A DNA stretch of 64,000 nucleotides from Symbiodinium natans (Eukaryota; Sar; Dinophyceae; Suessiales; Symbiodiniaceae), in assembly GCA_905221605.1 (NCBI GenBank), contig CAJNDS010002428.1, forward strand, positions 124,001-188,000. The letters run 5' to 3'. Position numbers and translations under genes: made by a program. The notes under the pieces were generated by a model. It made no database searches. It had not been told where the DNA came from and saw only the letters and a program-made list of their open reading frames with translations. Shown one piece after another: positions 29,901-39,782 of the stretch; position 1 is the stretch's first letter, and every line of letters starts with the position of its first letter.

Positions 29901-32452
29901 AAATAATTCAAATCCGGATTTAAATTATTTAGATTATTTAAATTATTTAAATTAGTTAAATGGTCTGGGCTCGGAGAAAATCTGGATCTATTTAAATTCT
30001 TTAAATTATTTAAATTATTTAAATTCACTGGCTCGGAAAAGAATTTAAATAATTTAAATCAGAATTTGAATTATTTAAATTAGTTTCGAGACCCGTGAAT
30101 TTAAATAGTTTAATTTAATTCGGGATTTAAATTACTTAAATTAGTTTCGAGGCGCGTGAATTTAAATAATTTAAAGACTTTAAATAGATCCAGATTTTCT
30201 CCGAGCCCAGACCATTTAACGAATTTAAATAATTTAAATAATTTAGATAATTTAAATAATTTAAATCCGGATTTGAATTATTTAAATTCGTTTCGAGGCC
30301 CGTGAATTTAAATAATTTAACTCGGTATTTAAATTAGTTAAATTAGTTTCCGGGCCCGCGAATTTAAATCATTTAAATCCCGAATTAAATTATTTAAATT
30401 CACGGGCCTCGAAACTAATTTAAATAATTCAAATCCGGATTTAAATTTTTTAAATTATTTAATTTATTCAAATTATTAAATTATTTAAATTAGTTAACAT
30501 GGTCTGGGCTCGGAGAAATCTGGATCTATTTAAATTCTTTAAATTATTTAAATTATTTAAATTCACTGGCTCGGAAAAGAATTTAAATAATTTAAATCGG
30601 AATTTGAATTATTTAAATTAGTTTCGAGACCCGTGAATTTAAATAGTTTAATTTAATTCGGGATTTAAATTACTTAAATTAGTTTCGAGGCGCGTGAATT
30701 TAAATAATTTAAAGAATTTAAATTGATCCAGATTTTCTCCGAGCCCGGACCATTTAACTAATTTAAATAATTTAAATAATTTAAATAATTTAAATCGGGA
30801 TTTCAATTATTTAAATTAGTTTCGAGGCCCGTGAATTTAAATAATTTAATTCGGTATTTAAATGAGTTAAATTAGTTTCCGGGCCCGCGAATTTAAATAA
30901 TTTAAATCCCGAATTATATTATTTAAATTCACGGGCCTCGAAACTAATTTAAATAATTCAAATCCGGATTTAAATTTTTTAAATTATTTAAAATACTCAA
31001 ATTATTTAAATTATTTAAATTAGTTAAATGGTCTGGGCTCGGAGAAAATCTGGATCTATTTAAATTCTTTAAATTTTTTAAATTATCTAAATTCACGGGC
31101 TCGGAAAAGAATTTAAATAGTTTAAATCGGGATTTGAATTATTTAAATTAGTTTCGAGACCCGTGAATTTAAATAATTTAATTCGGGATTTAAATTAATT
31201 AAATTAGTTTCGAGGCGCGTGAATTTAAATAATTTAAAGAATTTAAATAGATCCAGATTTTCTCTGAGCCCGGACCATTTAACTAATTGAAATAATTTAC
31301 ATAATTTAAATAATTTAAATCGGGATTTGAATTATTTAAATTAGTTTCGAGGCCCGTGAATTTAAATAATTTAATTCGGGATTTAAAATATTTAAATTCG
31401 CGGGCCCGGAAACTAATTTAACTAATTTAAACCGAATTAAATTATTTAAATTCACGGGCCTCGAAACGAATTTAAATAATTCAAATCCGGATTTAAATTA
31501 TTTAAATTATCTAAATTATTTAAATTATTTAAATTCGTTAAATGGTCTGGGCTCGGAGAAAATCTGGATCTATTTAAATTCTTTAAATTATTTAAATTAT
31601 TTAAATTCACGGGCTCGGAAAAGAATTTAAATATTCGTCTTTGGATTTGTCGTTGAAGCTTGAGCAACTAAACATCTCATGCTTGAGTCACCAATGCGTG
31701 TTTTTGAACTATACTCCTTAGCATCTGGCCTGATTTTTTTAGTGCGAGTTTTAAAAAGAAATAATATTGATATATACTATGCGCAAACACTGCAGGCGCG
31801 ACGTCCGGCTCCGTACTGGCAGGTGGCCTGGAAAATAGTATGTATAAATCCTAACATATAAATTCCAAAGCAAAATCGTTAATTCATGATGCAGGCCACG
31901 CATTATCAGCCCGCCACATCCTTAGCTTCTTGACGTCTTCAGCAAAGTTATATATAAAAAAAAAAAACTGCAGGTGAAGAGCATCAGCGATGAAGACCGC
32001 CAGTTGCTGAGGCAGTGGTTCGAGGACAGCAAAATTACACAAGAATACAACACTAAATAATACTTGTATTACGTTTCATTTTGCCATTCAGGAGAAGAAG
32101 GAAAATCAAGAACGAGAAGAGGCCCGCAACTGTATATTTATAAAATATATAAAACCAAGCCAACTAAGGCGTATCGGAAAGACGGCCAGAAGTACGTCCG
32201 CACAGCCTCCGGAACGGCCACTGGCTTATTATTTTATGTTGCGTTTATAAACTTTATTCATGTCTGTTTAAGGTCTGGGCTGTCGAGAGCGACAGTGAGG
32301 AGACGTCTGGCTTTACCATTTAAGTCAATGTACGTTTTTTTTTTTTTATAATTTGTGTGTGTGAGGATGAAGTGGAGAAGCGCAATGGGCCCGTGCGGGC
32401 CCTGTTTGTGTCTAACACTAAGCGTAGTCTTGAAGATATTTCTATTTTCTAA
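23928..32452 (+). CDS. FAD/NAD-binding oxidoreductase-like gene (gene-level model)
   Basis: Candidate exons: 23928-23969, 24330-24375, 24879-24918, 25221-25250, 25394-25454, 25727-25771, 25891-25914, 26589-26665, 31796-31837, 31974 to about 32035, 32092 to about 32130, 32169 to about 32210, 32273 to about 32312, and 32366-32452 with stop. The core, joined in phase, gives APRLAIIGAGPIGLELG then RRGLDVAAW, a Rossmann strand-turn-helix with G-x-G-x-x-G as in flavoprotein oxidoreductases. The substrate is unknown. Inclusion of exons before 25727 and after 31796 is inference from strand, style and phase. A second copy lies after the gap. Confidence 0.42.
24330..24375 (+). CDS. Candidate exon
   Basis: After CTGCTCAG, RLHPSQGFAKKLGIL in phase 0, ending CTGG|GCTTAG. 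The right-hand contig begins inside this exon (45668 corresponds to 24354). Confidence 0.42.
24879..25454 (+). CDS. Three candidate exons
   Basis: 24879-24918 (DLTHQVVGLTGSD, donor GAT|GTACCC), 25221-25250 (TVPARGLDIS, donor AGC|GTCATG) and 25394-25454 (SPMFDRFPTSTTTRLEFQ). The first two and the second pair join in phase 0. Introns contain TTTAGGG (25307-25370). The ARGLD string alone is not enough to call a helicase. Confidence 0.35.
25727..25771 (+). CDS. FAD-gene exon before the Rossmann motif
   Basis: AQHAPDWGKQLPLL plus one base, donor CTTG|GTAGGC, phase 1. Joins to the 24-nt exon through a 119-nt introner-like intron. Confidence 0.55.
25772..25890 (+). other. Introner-like intron, 119 nt
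   Basis: Starts GTAGGCCCGTGGTACCC and ends CCTGCCTGAG. Shares ordered blocks with the intron at 13164-13278 of the propeller gene (see that entry). The duplicated copy is at 47085-47203. Confidence 0.65.
25891..25914 (+). CDS. 24-nt micro-exon encoding the Rossmann strand
   Basis: Reads (split codon) APRLAII (split codon), phase 1 on both sides. Its donor ATTG|GCGCC and the next acceptor AAAAG|GTGCC carry almost the same word. Splicing produces LAIIGAGPIG. Confidence 0.55.
26589..26665 (+). CDS. FAD/NAD-binding exon (GxGxxG)
   Basis: Reads AGPIGLELGCAAVRRGLDV then AAWAIL; donor TTG|GTAGAT, phase 0. Gly-Ala-Gly-Pro-Ile-Gly followed by a helix and an RRGLDV second strand is the classic dinucleotide-binding fold of flavoprotein oxidoreductases. 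It is flanked by telomere-type and (AT)n DNA. Confidence 0.65.
26666..31795. repeat. AT-rich palindromic satellite, likely one 5.1-kb intron
   Basis: Apart from an (AT)n lead-in and a short tail, built of ATTTAAAT-type words with GC-rich markers such as GGTCTGGGCTCGG and CACGGGCCTCGAAAC. The markers occur in alternating orientation (e.g. forward near 28353, inverted near 28593, forward near 28866), so the DNA is a chain of palindromes. The exon before ends in phase 0 and the exon after (31796) begins in phase 0. Confidence 0.8.
31796..31837 (+). CDS. Exon after the satellite intron
   Basis: After ACTGCAG, ARRPAPYWQVAWKI, then GTATGT donor, phase 0 both ends. Possible further piece at 31895 (ATHYQPATS). 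Confidence 0.48.
31974..32316 (+). CDS. Four candidate exons
   Basis: Starts at 31974 (VKSISDEDRQLLRQWFED), 32092 (EKKENQEREEAR), 32169 (AYRKDGQKYVRTASGT) and 32273 (VWAVESDSEETSG), each after an AG and a T-rich tract, all readable in phase 0. The 3' borders are not resolved (GC or GA donors needed). Charged and helical; domain unknown. Confidence 0.42.
32366..32452 (+). CDS. Terminal exon with stop
   Basis: After GTGTGAG, DEVEKRNGPVRALFVSN then TKRSLEDISIF and TAA at 32450. Likely C-terminus of the gene. Confidence 0.45.
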   Translation, partial: DEVEKRNGPVRALFVSNTKRSLEDISIF

Positions 32453-33002
32453 GCATTATTGGTTATCTTGTTGAAGAATTCTATCTAAAACGAAAGGATT
32501 AATCGAATATGATGAGGGACTCGACAAGGCCGATGTCTCGGGACAGACACGGGGTTTGGATTCCCTGTGACAACCGTGAGCCATAAGCGTTAAACCCTAA
32601 ACCCTAAACCCTAGACTTGAAACCCCTGTAGTAACTTATGAACCCAAACCTAGACCACAAACATTACATTCGAAAAAAGCTTCTTTAAATCAAGCCGATG
32701 TCTTGTATTATGGCAGCCCTACACTCGAAAGCTTAAAGTCTCGACCCTCAATCCGAAACTCTTATTGTGAGTGTATGGCCAGAACCCAGCAAAGGTGTTG
32801 AAATAGAAACCCATATGAAGTCCTTCGGGAATCGAGCATGTAGAACTAGAAAATGGGACGCTGTGGGAGTGCACTTTTTCCACAAAAAAAACACGCAAAA
32901 CTTCAAAAAACCCTAAAAACATACGAAAAACGTGCAACAAGAAATAAACTACACAAAATCCCTACAAACAAAAATAATGAAAAAGAAACAAGAAAACCAA
33001 AA

Positions 33003-33225
33003 AAAAAAAAAACAATCCTGAGGGACTCTGTTGGGGAGCCGGACCCCTGGGAAGAGTCTCTCAGGATTGGTTTTTTGGTTTTTTGGGTTTTTGGTTTTTT
33101 GGGGATTCTAGTCCAAGAGAACCAAAAAAACAAAAAAAACCAAAAAAACCAAAAAAACCAATCCTGAGGGACTCTGTTGGGGAGCCGGACCCCTGGGAAG
33201 AGTCTCTCAGGATTGGTTTTTTTGT
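33003..33225. repeat. Two copies of a hairpin element in A/T-rich arms
   Basis: CAATCCTGAGGGACTC at the left pairs with GAGTCTCTCAGGATTG at the right of a 62-bp unit present twice, embedded in runs of AAAACC and GGTTTT which are themselves complementary. Phe-rich open frames across it are artefacts. Confidence 0.8.
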
Positions 33226-33470
33226 TTTTTTGGTGTTTTTGTTTTTTTTGTTTTTTTGTTTTTTCGAGGATTTTTGTGTATTATTGGAGATTTTGCTGTA
33301 CCATTTTCTTTTTTACGGTTTTTCGGTGTCTTCTGAAGGTTGTTTTTTGGTTTTTCTTTAGGCTTTTAGGTGTTATTTCATTTTTGTACGCTTTTTTTGT
33401 ACAGTTGTTTTTGGTATTTGTGTTTTATGTGTGTTTTATATTTCTGAGTGCCCTTTTGTAACGAACATTG

Positions 33471-33735
33471 ATATATTATCCATGAATTTCGTGCTCCCAG
33501 CCACATGGTTTGAAAAGCATGGATTTTTTGGAAAACATTGGCTGTACCGACGTTTTTTCGGCTCCATCCTTCAAAAAATGGTAAAACCAATGTTATCCAT
33601 GAATTTCGTGCTCGCGGCTACATGGTTTGAAAATCCTGGATTTTTGGAAAACGTCGGTTTTACCAATGTTTTTCGGCTCCATCTTTCAACAACATTGGTA
33701 GAACCAATGTTTTCCATGAATTTCGTGATCTGAGG
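33471..33735. repeat. About 120-bp tandem repeat, 2-3 copies
   Basis: CCATGAATTTCGTG...GGTTTGAAAA...GGATTTTT...TTCGGCTCCATC recurs at 33479, 33597 and partly at 33714. The right-hand duplication lacks the last unit. Confidence 0.75.
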
Positions 33736-33959
33736 CGCTCTCCCAGCCACCATTTCTCGAGGAGGTACCAAAAAACAAACTCGAATCCTGCAAAATCTCG
33801 AGAGAGTACCAAAACCTCCATATAATCAATCGCGCCCCAATACGCAAGGCATGACATCTATCCTAAAAACTATACCTTAGCTAGGATGAGTCAAGCAATC
33901 ATCCCCAATAAGCAAAACCTAATATCTATATTAAACACTGTACCTTCGCAACATATTTT

Positions 33960-34700
33960 AAGACATCACGCCCTAAGGCTCCTACTAATGTAATAAGGTT
34001 CCTATCAATTTAAACAGGGTTCTTATTCATGTTACTGGGATTCGCAAAGGGTTTTAATTAATTTTAAGGATTAGGCTCATAGTTTAGCAGGGTTCCTATT
34101 AGTTCTTGTACAAGGATTCTATTGTTTTGCAGGCCTATTGGTTCCCATTCATTTTGGTAAGATTCCTTCTCGTTCTAATAGGATTCCTGTGAATTGTAAC
34201 CCGGGTTCTTTTTGATTTGTCAACGGTTCCTATTCATTTTAATAGGCTTCCGTCCTATTAACTGTTATCCGGTTCCGATAATTCAATAGAGGATCTTAAT
34301 TATTTTAATAAGGCTCCTACTCATGTAATAAGATTCCTATCAATTTTCATCAGATTCTTGTTCATGTTAATGGGATTCGTATTCATATTAATAGGGATCT
34401 CATTCACTTTAAAGGGGTTCCTATTGGTTTAGGCTCATGTTCATTTTAGTATTTCTAAGGGTTCGCCTGATTTTTTATAGGAGTCCGATTGGTTCGTATT
34501 AATTGTAGTAGGGTTCCTCTTCAGTTTAATAGGATTCCGATTAATTCTACGAGGATTCTCATCTTTTTGTGAGGGGTCTCCAATTCATGTCAAGAGGCTT
34601 CCTATTGACTTTACGGCTCCGATTATTTAAAATAGGGTTCCTACGGATATAAATAGAGGATTCCTATTGTTGTTTCTAGGATTCCAATGAAGTTGGCCAA
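33960..34700. repeat. Degenerate GGTTCCTATT tandem repeat
   Basis: Twenty or more diverged copies of a unit like GGTTCCTATTCATTTTAATA with 25-35 bp spacing. Old, diverged minisatellite. Confidence 0.7.
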
Positions 34701-34876
34701 TTTATTTTGAAAACGGGGACAGGACATACACTGTATCGCTGCTTTGTGTTGGCGCACTTGCATGTTGTGCATGACTCGTGATTGTGTTTATATAAAATAC
34801 GGCTGCGCTGTGAGAGTGTTTTTGAAATATCTTTAAACAAATAGAAAAAAGTGCACTCCCACAGCGTCCCGGTCTC

Positions 34877-35490
34877 TAAATTTACATGGTTGTAAAGGTT
34901 TTAAAGCCTTTAAATTCCTTTAAAACCTTTAAAATTTACTTGCGGAGGCCCTCAATTAAATTTTAAAGGGGCGGGCCCCCCCTTCAAAATCTTTAAAATC
35001 CTTGAATTTAATTGGACCTCCATTTAAATTTAAATGGTTTTAAAGGTTTTAAAGCCTTTAAATTCCTTTATAAAATTTACTTGGGGAGGCCCTCAATTAA
35101 ATTTTAAAGAGGGTGGGCCCCCTTTAAAATCTTTAATACCTTTAAAAATTATTTGGACCTCCATTTAAATTTTCAAGGTTTTAAAGGTTTTGAAAGCCTT
35201 TAAATTCCTTTAAAACCTTTAAAATTTAAATCGAGGTCCAATTAAATTTTAAAGATTTTAAAGATTTTAAAGGGGGCCCGTCCCCTTTAAAATTAAATTG
35301 GGGGCCTCCCCAAATAAATTTTACAGGTTTTAAAGGAATTTAAAGGCTTTAAAACCGTTAAAACCTTTTAAATTTAAATGGAGATTTTAAAGATTTTAAA
35401 GGGGGCCCCTCCCCTTTAAAATTTAATTGAGGGCCTCTCCAATTAAATCTTAAAGGTGTTAAAGGAAGTTAAAGGCTTTAAATTATTATC
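34877..35490. repeat. TTTAAAG palindromic satellite
   Basis: Starts where copy 1 stops matching copy 2. Words such as TTTTAAAGGTTTTAAAGCC and their inverse alternate, with GAGGCCCTC and GGGCCCC markers. Confidence 0.8.
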
Positions 35491-36265
35491 CTGTGTATGC
35501 GCGCGTGCTTGTAAATATAGAGTATCCGGGATAAAGAGTGTCATGTGCATGCACACCTGCTTTATAAACACTTGTGCCCTGCAAAAGCACTGAACACTAC
35601 ACAGGCCCCACAGCGCACCGCCCTCTATCTATATCCCCCCTTGGGAATTATTGTTTTATGTTCGTTTATATAAAACCCAAGAAAGTATTCAAAATACTGT
35701 TATTATTGTTTATTTTTGTTTATATAAAACCCAAGAGGATATTAAAAATACTGTTCTTATTAAGGTTCTAAGGGGAGTATAGATATATAGTTCACCTGTG
35801 TGCCAGCGGGGAAGAAAGGAAGAGGCTTCCCCGTAGCAAGCATGGTACTTCAACCATGGACACTGGCCGTTGGCTCACCCCCCTGGTTCTGCAATCGCTA
35901 GCTTCTACTATGTTTTTCCAGCCTGGGATGTCGCTGATTTGCAATCTCTTATGTCTCGCTTCCCGCCCTCCAAACTATGAATTTGTGTGACGTCCGGCTG
36001 AATTCATGAACGAATGTTTGGGTTCTTGTGAACGGAGTTCTTAGCGGGAAGAGCTCTCCAGGTACTCATACCCTACGCAAAACTCCAACATTCTGACCAT
36101 GGCATGTAGACTGCTGTTTGCCACCTCATGAGCCCTAAAGCCCCCAGGGCCGAAACACACCTGGGCTCCAAGCCCTGGACCCCCCCTAAGCCCTAAACCC
36201 CAAATCCTAAACCCTAAACCTAGACCCTACACCCTAAACCCAAACACTAAACCCTAGGGGGTCAG
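35491..36265. other. Non-coding stretch with one tandem pair
   Basis: GTTTATATAAAACCCAAG occurs twice (35661 and 35718), then mixed sequence and CCCTAAA remnants (36185-36255). No gene recognised. Confidence 0.5.
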
Positions 36266-36364
36266 GGTCTGAAGTTTGCACGGGATTGGCTGAAGAACCA
36301 GTCCGCGAATGTTGGGTCACCCTGCCCAAGGCAGGGCCTGACGATAGCATCCAGCTGGAGTCGC
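36266..36364 (+). CDS. Exon a of unidentified gene
   Basis: Thirty-three open codons after GTCAG, ending CGC|GTAAGG (canonical), phase 0. Confidence 0.5.
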
Positions 36365-37245
36365 GTAAGGCTGCTCCTTTAAACACGGTACTGGGTTTAG
36401 GGTTTAGGGTTTATAGGGTTTAGGGTTGCTTTGGATGACATCGGGGCTTACAAAAGGCTTAGAGCCCATGTAGAGTTGTGGGTAGAATTGGTGCTCAAGG
36501 TTTCGGGCTTAAGGTCGGGTTTAGGGTTTATACGGTTCCAGCTCCTGAAGGTTGTTGGTGTGGGGGGGCGGTTTGGGCTGAGCAGCGAAGGCAAGAGCGC
36601 ATGTGCCCAGCAGGAACAAAGGCGGTGCGCGATGCAGGGTACCATGAAGAAGCTGAGAGCACCCTTCGAGTCGCAACGGGTAGGGTTTAGGGTTTAGGGT
36701 TTAGGGTTTAGGGTTTAGGGTTTAGGGTTTAGGGTTTAGGGTTTAGGGTTTAGGGTTTAGGGTTTAGAGTTTCGGATTTAGGGCTTATGGTGAAAACAGC
36801 TGCTCCCCCCAAAAGCTTGGACCCTGAAGTACGAAGCCTCCATGCTGCAGCACGCAGCCAGGCTGCCAAAGCAAGAGCGAAGCTCCCTGAGCAGAGCTTG
36901 GGCCAAGGACCTACATGGGCACCAAGATCAAGTTGCTGGTCGAGTATGCCCGGGAGCTAAGCTTCCACATGCGAGCAGGCTTTAGCACTCCTGGGGGCAC
37001 CCGCACGGAAGCCTGCCATGGGCAGATGGTCAGTTCTCAAAATTAGGGTCCTTTATTGGGTACCCTAAATAAGAGGAGAATAAGGACCCGAAAAGGTACC
37101 ATAATTTCGGGAAATCACCATGTGGTCATCTAGATCACCGACAGCAAGGCCTGACTCATATCGCAAGCATTTCCCGCTGCCACCTTCGGACTTGTAGCCT
37201 CCCTCCTGCACAACACGAACCAACAAACAAGCTGGAGCAGCTGGA
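36266..37245 (+). CDS. Unidentified protein gene, four in-phase exons
   Basis: Exons 36266-36364, 36586-36679, 36895-37028 and 37145 to about 37245 join with phases 0, 1, 0 and no stops. Protein pieces: LKFARDWLKNQSANVG, KAVRDAGYHEEAESTLRVA, MGTKIKLLVEYARELSFHM, QGLTHIASISRCHLRTC. Introns 1 and 2 contain TTTAGGG arrays; intron 3 (37029-37144) is short with GGTACC words. Both gene ends are unknown; later candidate exons lie at 38208 and 38860-39187. Function is not recognised. Confidence 0.5.
36586..36679 (+). CDS. Exon b of unidentified gene
   Basis: After GAGCAG, phase 0; CPAGTKAVRDAGYHEEAES. Ends ACGG|GTAGGG, so the donor is the first unit of a TTTAGGG array. Confidence 0.5.
36681..36770. 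repeat. TTTAGGG array starting at a splice donor
   Basis: About twelve TTTAGGG units begin directly at the donor of exon b and lie wholly within the intron 36680-36894. Confidence 0.9.
36895..37028 (+). CDS. Exon c of unidentified gene
   Basis: After GAGCAG with two bases completing the split codon; YMGTKIKLLVEYARELSF then GFSTPGGTRTEACHGQM; donor ATG|GTCAGT, phase 0. Confidence 0.55.
37029..37144 (+). other. Introner-like intron, 116 nt
   Basis: GT-AG, phase 0 on both sides. GGGTCCTTTATTGGGTACC faces AATAAGGACCC and GGTACC, forming a hairpin. Length and GGTACC words match the other short introns. Confidence 0.5.
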
Positions 37246-38207
37246 CCCTAAACCCACCAAAACCTTCAACCCGAACCCCAGAATACGCCGAACCACGACG
37301 TCCTGGCAGCAACACCTGCCCCCATCCCCAGAGCCTTTAACCTCCCAACCTCCATGCCACTCGCAGTCCCTAAGGTCCCCACTCTAAGCCCTAAACCCGG
37401 AAGTTCTACTGACACTTCAGTCCACCCTGGGTTGATCCCTCAGCACGAAGCCGCGATCGAGGGCGAGGGCGCAGAAGACCACTCTTGATGCCGGTTGGGG
37501 CTTATGGGGTTTGTAGGGTTTGTGGTGCTTAAAGGGTTTACAGGGTGTCTGAGTAGCTGAGTGAGTACGCTTTACACTTTTTGGGATACTATCATCCCCG
37601 ATAGAACTGGAAGTGTACACCTTTTGGGGCTTATGAACTCAGCAACTATAAGGTCCAGAGTTAAAAGGGTAGGGCACATTCCGAATATCCGCAAAGAACC
37701 TTCGTCTGGAGGCTGGCTTGGAGGTGCGGGGTCCTCGCGTCCTGTCCACGCCTTGCAAAGATTTCTGTTTCGTCCTCCCAGACGAGGCGCCCGGGCTTAA
37801 AAAGTGCAAAAGTTTGACAAGACGCAGTCGGGAGTTTCCAAGGTTCTTGGGGGTTTAGGGAACATTTAAGCCCTAGCCTGGCGGTTTTAGACCTGATCAG
37901 GGCGATCAGGGGGCATGCTGTTGTGGTGATTTTTGGTTTAGGATCTACCAGCCTGAGCCTGGCTGAGAAGGTTAGGATCGCAAAAGTGCACTGAGGATGG
38001 TCTGCGAGTAGGGGTTGCAGTGCCCACACTGGCAGCGCAATTCTGACACAGTCTACCATTTCCGAAAAACTGGACCGGCCCTTGGGATACTTTACTCTGT
38101 CCTTTCTTGGGGTGATTAGCCCTAAACCGAAACCCTTATTCAGAGGTGTTAAGGGTCAACCTAGTTTACAGAGTCCGCCTTCCCCCCCCCCTCGCGGGAA
38201 CCTGCAG
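37246..38207. other. Stretch without a firm gene
   Basis: A 132-codon frame is open on the minus strand (37661-38059) and shorter plus-strand frames overlap it; neither shows a motif. No telomere-type arrays of note. Confidence 0.4.
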
Positions 38208-38265
38208 GACGTCCAAGCAATATGGGAGATTCTCTCCTCAAGAGTGACAGAGACCTCTGAACCCC
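38208..38265 (+). CDS. Candidate exon
   Basis: After CCTGCAG, DVQAIWEILSSRVTETS, followed by TTTAGGG at 38270-38310. Confidence 0.35.
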
Positions 38266-38859
38266 CTTTAGGGTTTAGGGTTTAGAGTTTAGGGTTTATG
38301 GTTTAGGGTTTAGGCCAGAAGTACTGCTGCCAGCAACGAGGCCGTCGGCACTGGCCGCCTCCTCCCCGTGGCGGGGCGGAGGGGAGGGGTGGGTGGAGGG
38401 GGGGGAGGGTTTAGGGTGTTCAGGGTTTTTAAGGTTCTTCGGGTTTTTAGAGTCTTTAGGGTTTTTAGGGTTTCTAGGGTCCGGGTTAGCTTTGGGCTCG
38501 CAAATCCTGATTCAAACCTCTCGGCCCAATCCTTGCAAAACCATCCCTACACCAAGTATTGGTCACCAAAACCCCCCCGTGCCACAACAACCTCGGTGCC
38601 ATTTGCCCAAAAATCGTCCACGGGTTCCTTGTAGAAGTTCGGTTTAGGCTCTGCGTTAAGTATGTGTATGGCTGCATACAGGCAGCAAATTAAGACTTAG
38701 CATCACTGCGTTCTGACGTCTTTTGTTTCTTGTGTGGCGGCTTGTTCATATCCTCGGTAGGCCATTGTGCCCTCTCCGATCTGGGGTTTAGGGTTTAGGG
38801 TTTAGGGTTTCGGGTTTCGGGTATGGCTCAAGCCATTTGATTACTTGGCCCAACTGGCA

Positions 38860-39187
38860 AGCCTTCCTATGCCGGGTAGCGCACGGATTCTGTTGGCCTT
38901 CTGGGCGAAAGTTGATCTCCAGCTTGGGGTTTGCAAGACACTAGTTCTTGGCATTTCTGGTTCATGGCTCCGGAAGCCAAACAGCATCTTTCTGCGGAAA
39001 ATCTGCAGTTCAACGGCATCCGATCAGGTTGCATTTTCTTCCTTTGTGGCCGGCGGAAAGCATCTTGCCCCAACCTACCGATGAGGTGCTTCCTGAGTTG
39101 AAGAAATCGCTCACGTGCGGCCACACTGCTTATGAAGGTGCTGCCCAGAGGGTGATGTCATCTTGCGACCTCATTGTGAGCGACTGA
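38860..39187 (+). CDS. Candidate terminal exon
   Basis: The frame to the stop at 39185 ends PTDEVLPELKKSLTCGHTAY then EGAAQRVMSSCDLIVSD. It stops 43 bp before the palindromic array. Start is unknown; an overlapping frame from 38845 is also open. Confidence 0.35.
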
Positions 39188-39230
39188 TGCAAATACTGTC
39201 TGATCAATGTGAGGCTGTCATACTGAGACG

Positions 39231-39460
39231 GTTGATGGAGGAAATCTTGCACCACCTACTGAATCACAAGTGACACGACACATGAGCATGACCCCGCACC
39301 CCTTTTTTAATATTGACGATGATGGACACCGAGGTGGTGCAAGATTTTTGTCATTGGAACCCACGGCACTTTCGAGGATCAACAGTCAATATTAAAAAGG
39401 GGGTGCGGGGTCTCTACTTTGCTTGGCCATTTAAAGCGGTGCAAGATTTCCTCCATCAAC
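39231..39460. mobile_element. 230-bp terminal-inverted-repeat element (first of six)
   Basis: Ends GTTGATGGAGGAAATC...TTGCACC and its exact inverse complement (23 bp). A second inverted pair lies inside: CCCCGCACCCC...AATATTGAC against GTCAATATT...GGGTGCGGGG. No transposase. Further copies of exactly 230 bp: 39924-40153, 40605-40834, 41316-41545, 42915-43144, 44507-44736. The first copy is the left edge of the array. Confidence 0.85.
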
Positions 39461-39535
39461 AGTACCTTTCAACGTCGTCGCAGCAAGCAAGATGTATGAT
39501 GAGTATACAGTGCTAACTGCATATGGTACCTTTCC

Positions 39536-39782
39536 ACAGTTAACACTCAGTTAACACTCAGTTAACACTACAGTTAACACTACAGTTAACACTACCGAAA
39601 TGCTGCAAAAACCAGCATTTTGCTGGATACACACATTTAAAAGAAGTAAATTAGTATTTTTACTGCCTTTAACACAAATTTGAGGAAAATGCTGGTTTTT
39701 GCAGCATTTCGGTAGTGTTAACTGTAGTGTTAACTGTAGTGTTAACTGAGTGTTAACTGAGTGTTAACTGAGTGTTAACTGT
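39536..39782. repeat. GTTAAC-rich palindrome (first of the array)
   Basis: Left arm: repeated ACTCAGTTAAC / ACTACAGTTAAC words then CCGAAATGCTGCAAAAACC. The right arm is the inverse, with a loop of about 75 nt between. The number of GTTAAC words per arm varies between units. It looks like a foldback element with subterminal repeats. Confidence 0.85.

Larger units (their letters stand above)
24354..34876. repeat. Large duplication, copy 1
   Basis: Matches 45668-56021 nearly base for base at an offset of 21314 falling to 21145. Differences: one C in a C run, a divergent block of satellite (about 26950-27720), a T-run change near 32340, and 151 bp present here (33650-33800) but absent from copy 2. 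Confidence 0.93.

Noticed and set aside
33083-33461. Phe-rich membrane proteins (also at 54378-54999)
   Set aside because: Produced by GGTTTT/GTTTTTT tracts of the hairpin repeat.
37661-38059. 132-residue minus-strand protein
   Set aside because: No motif, opposite to all other exon candidates, overlaps equally open plus-strand frames.
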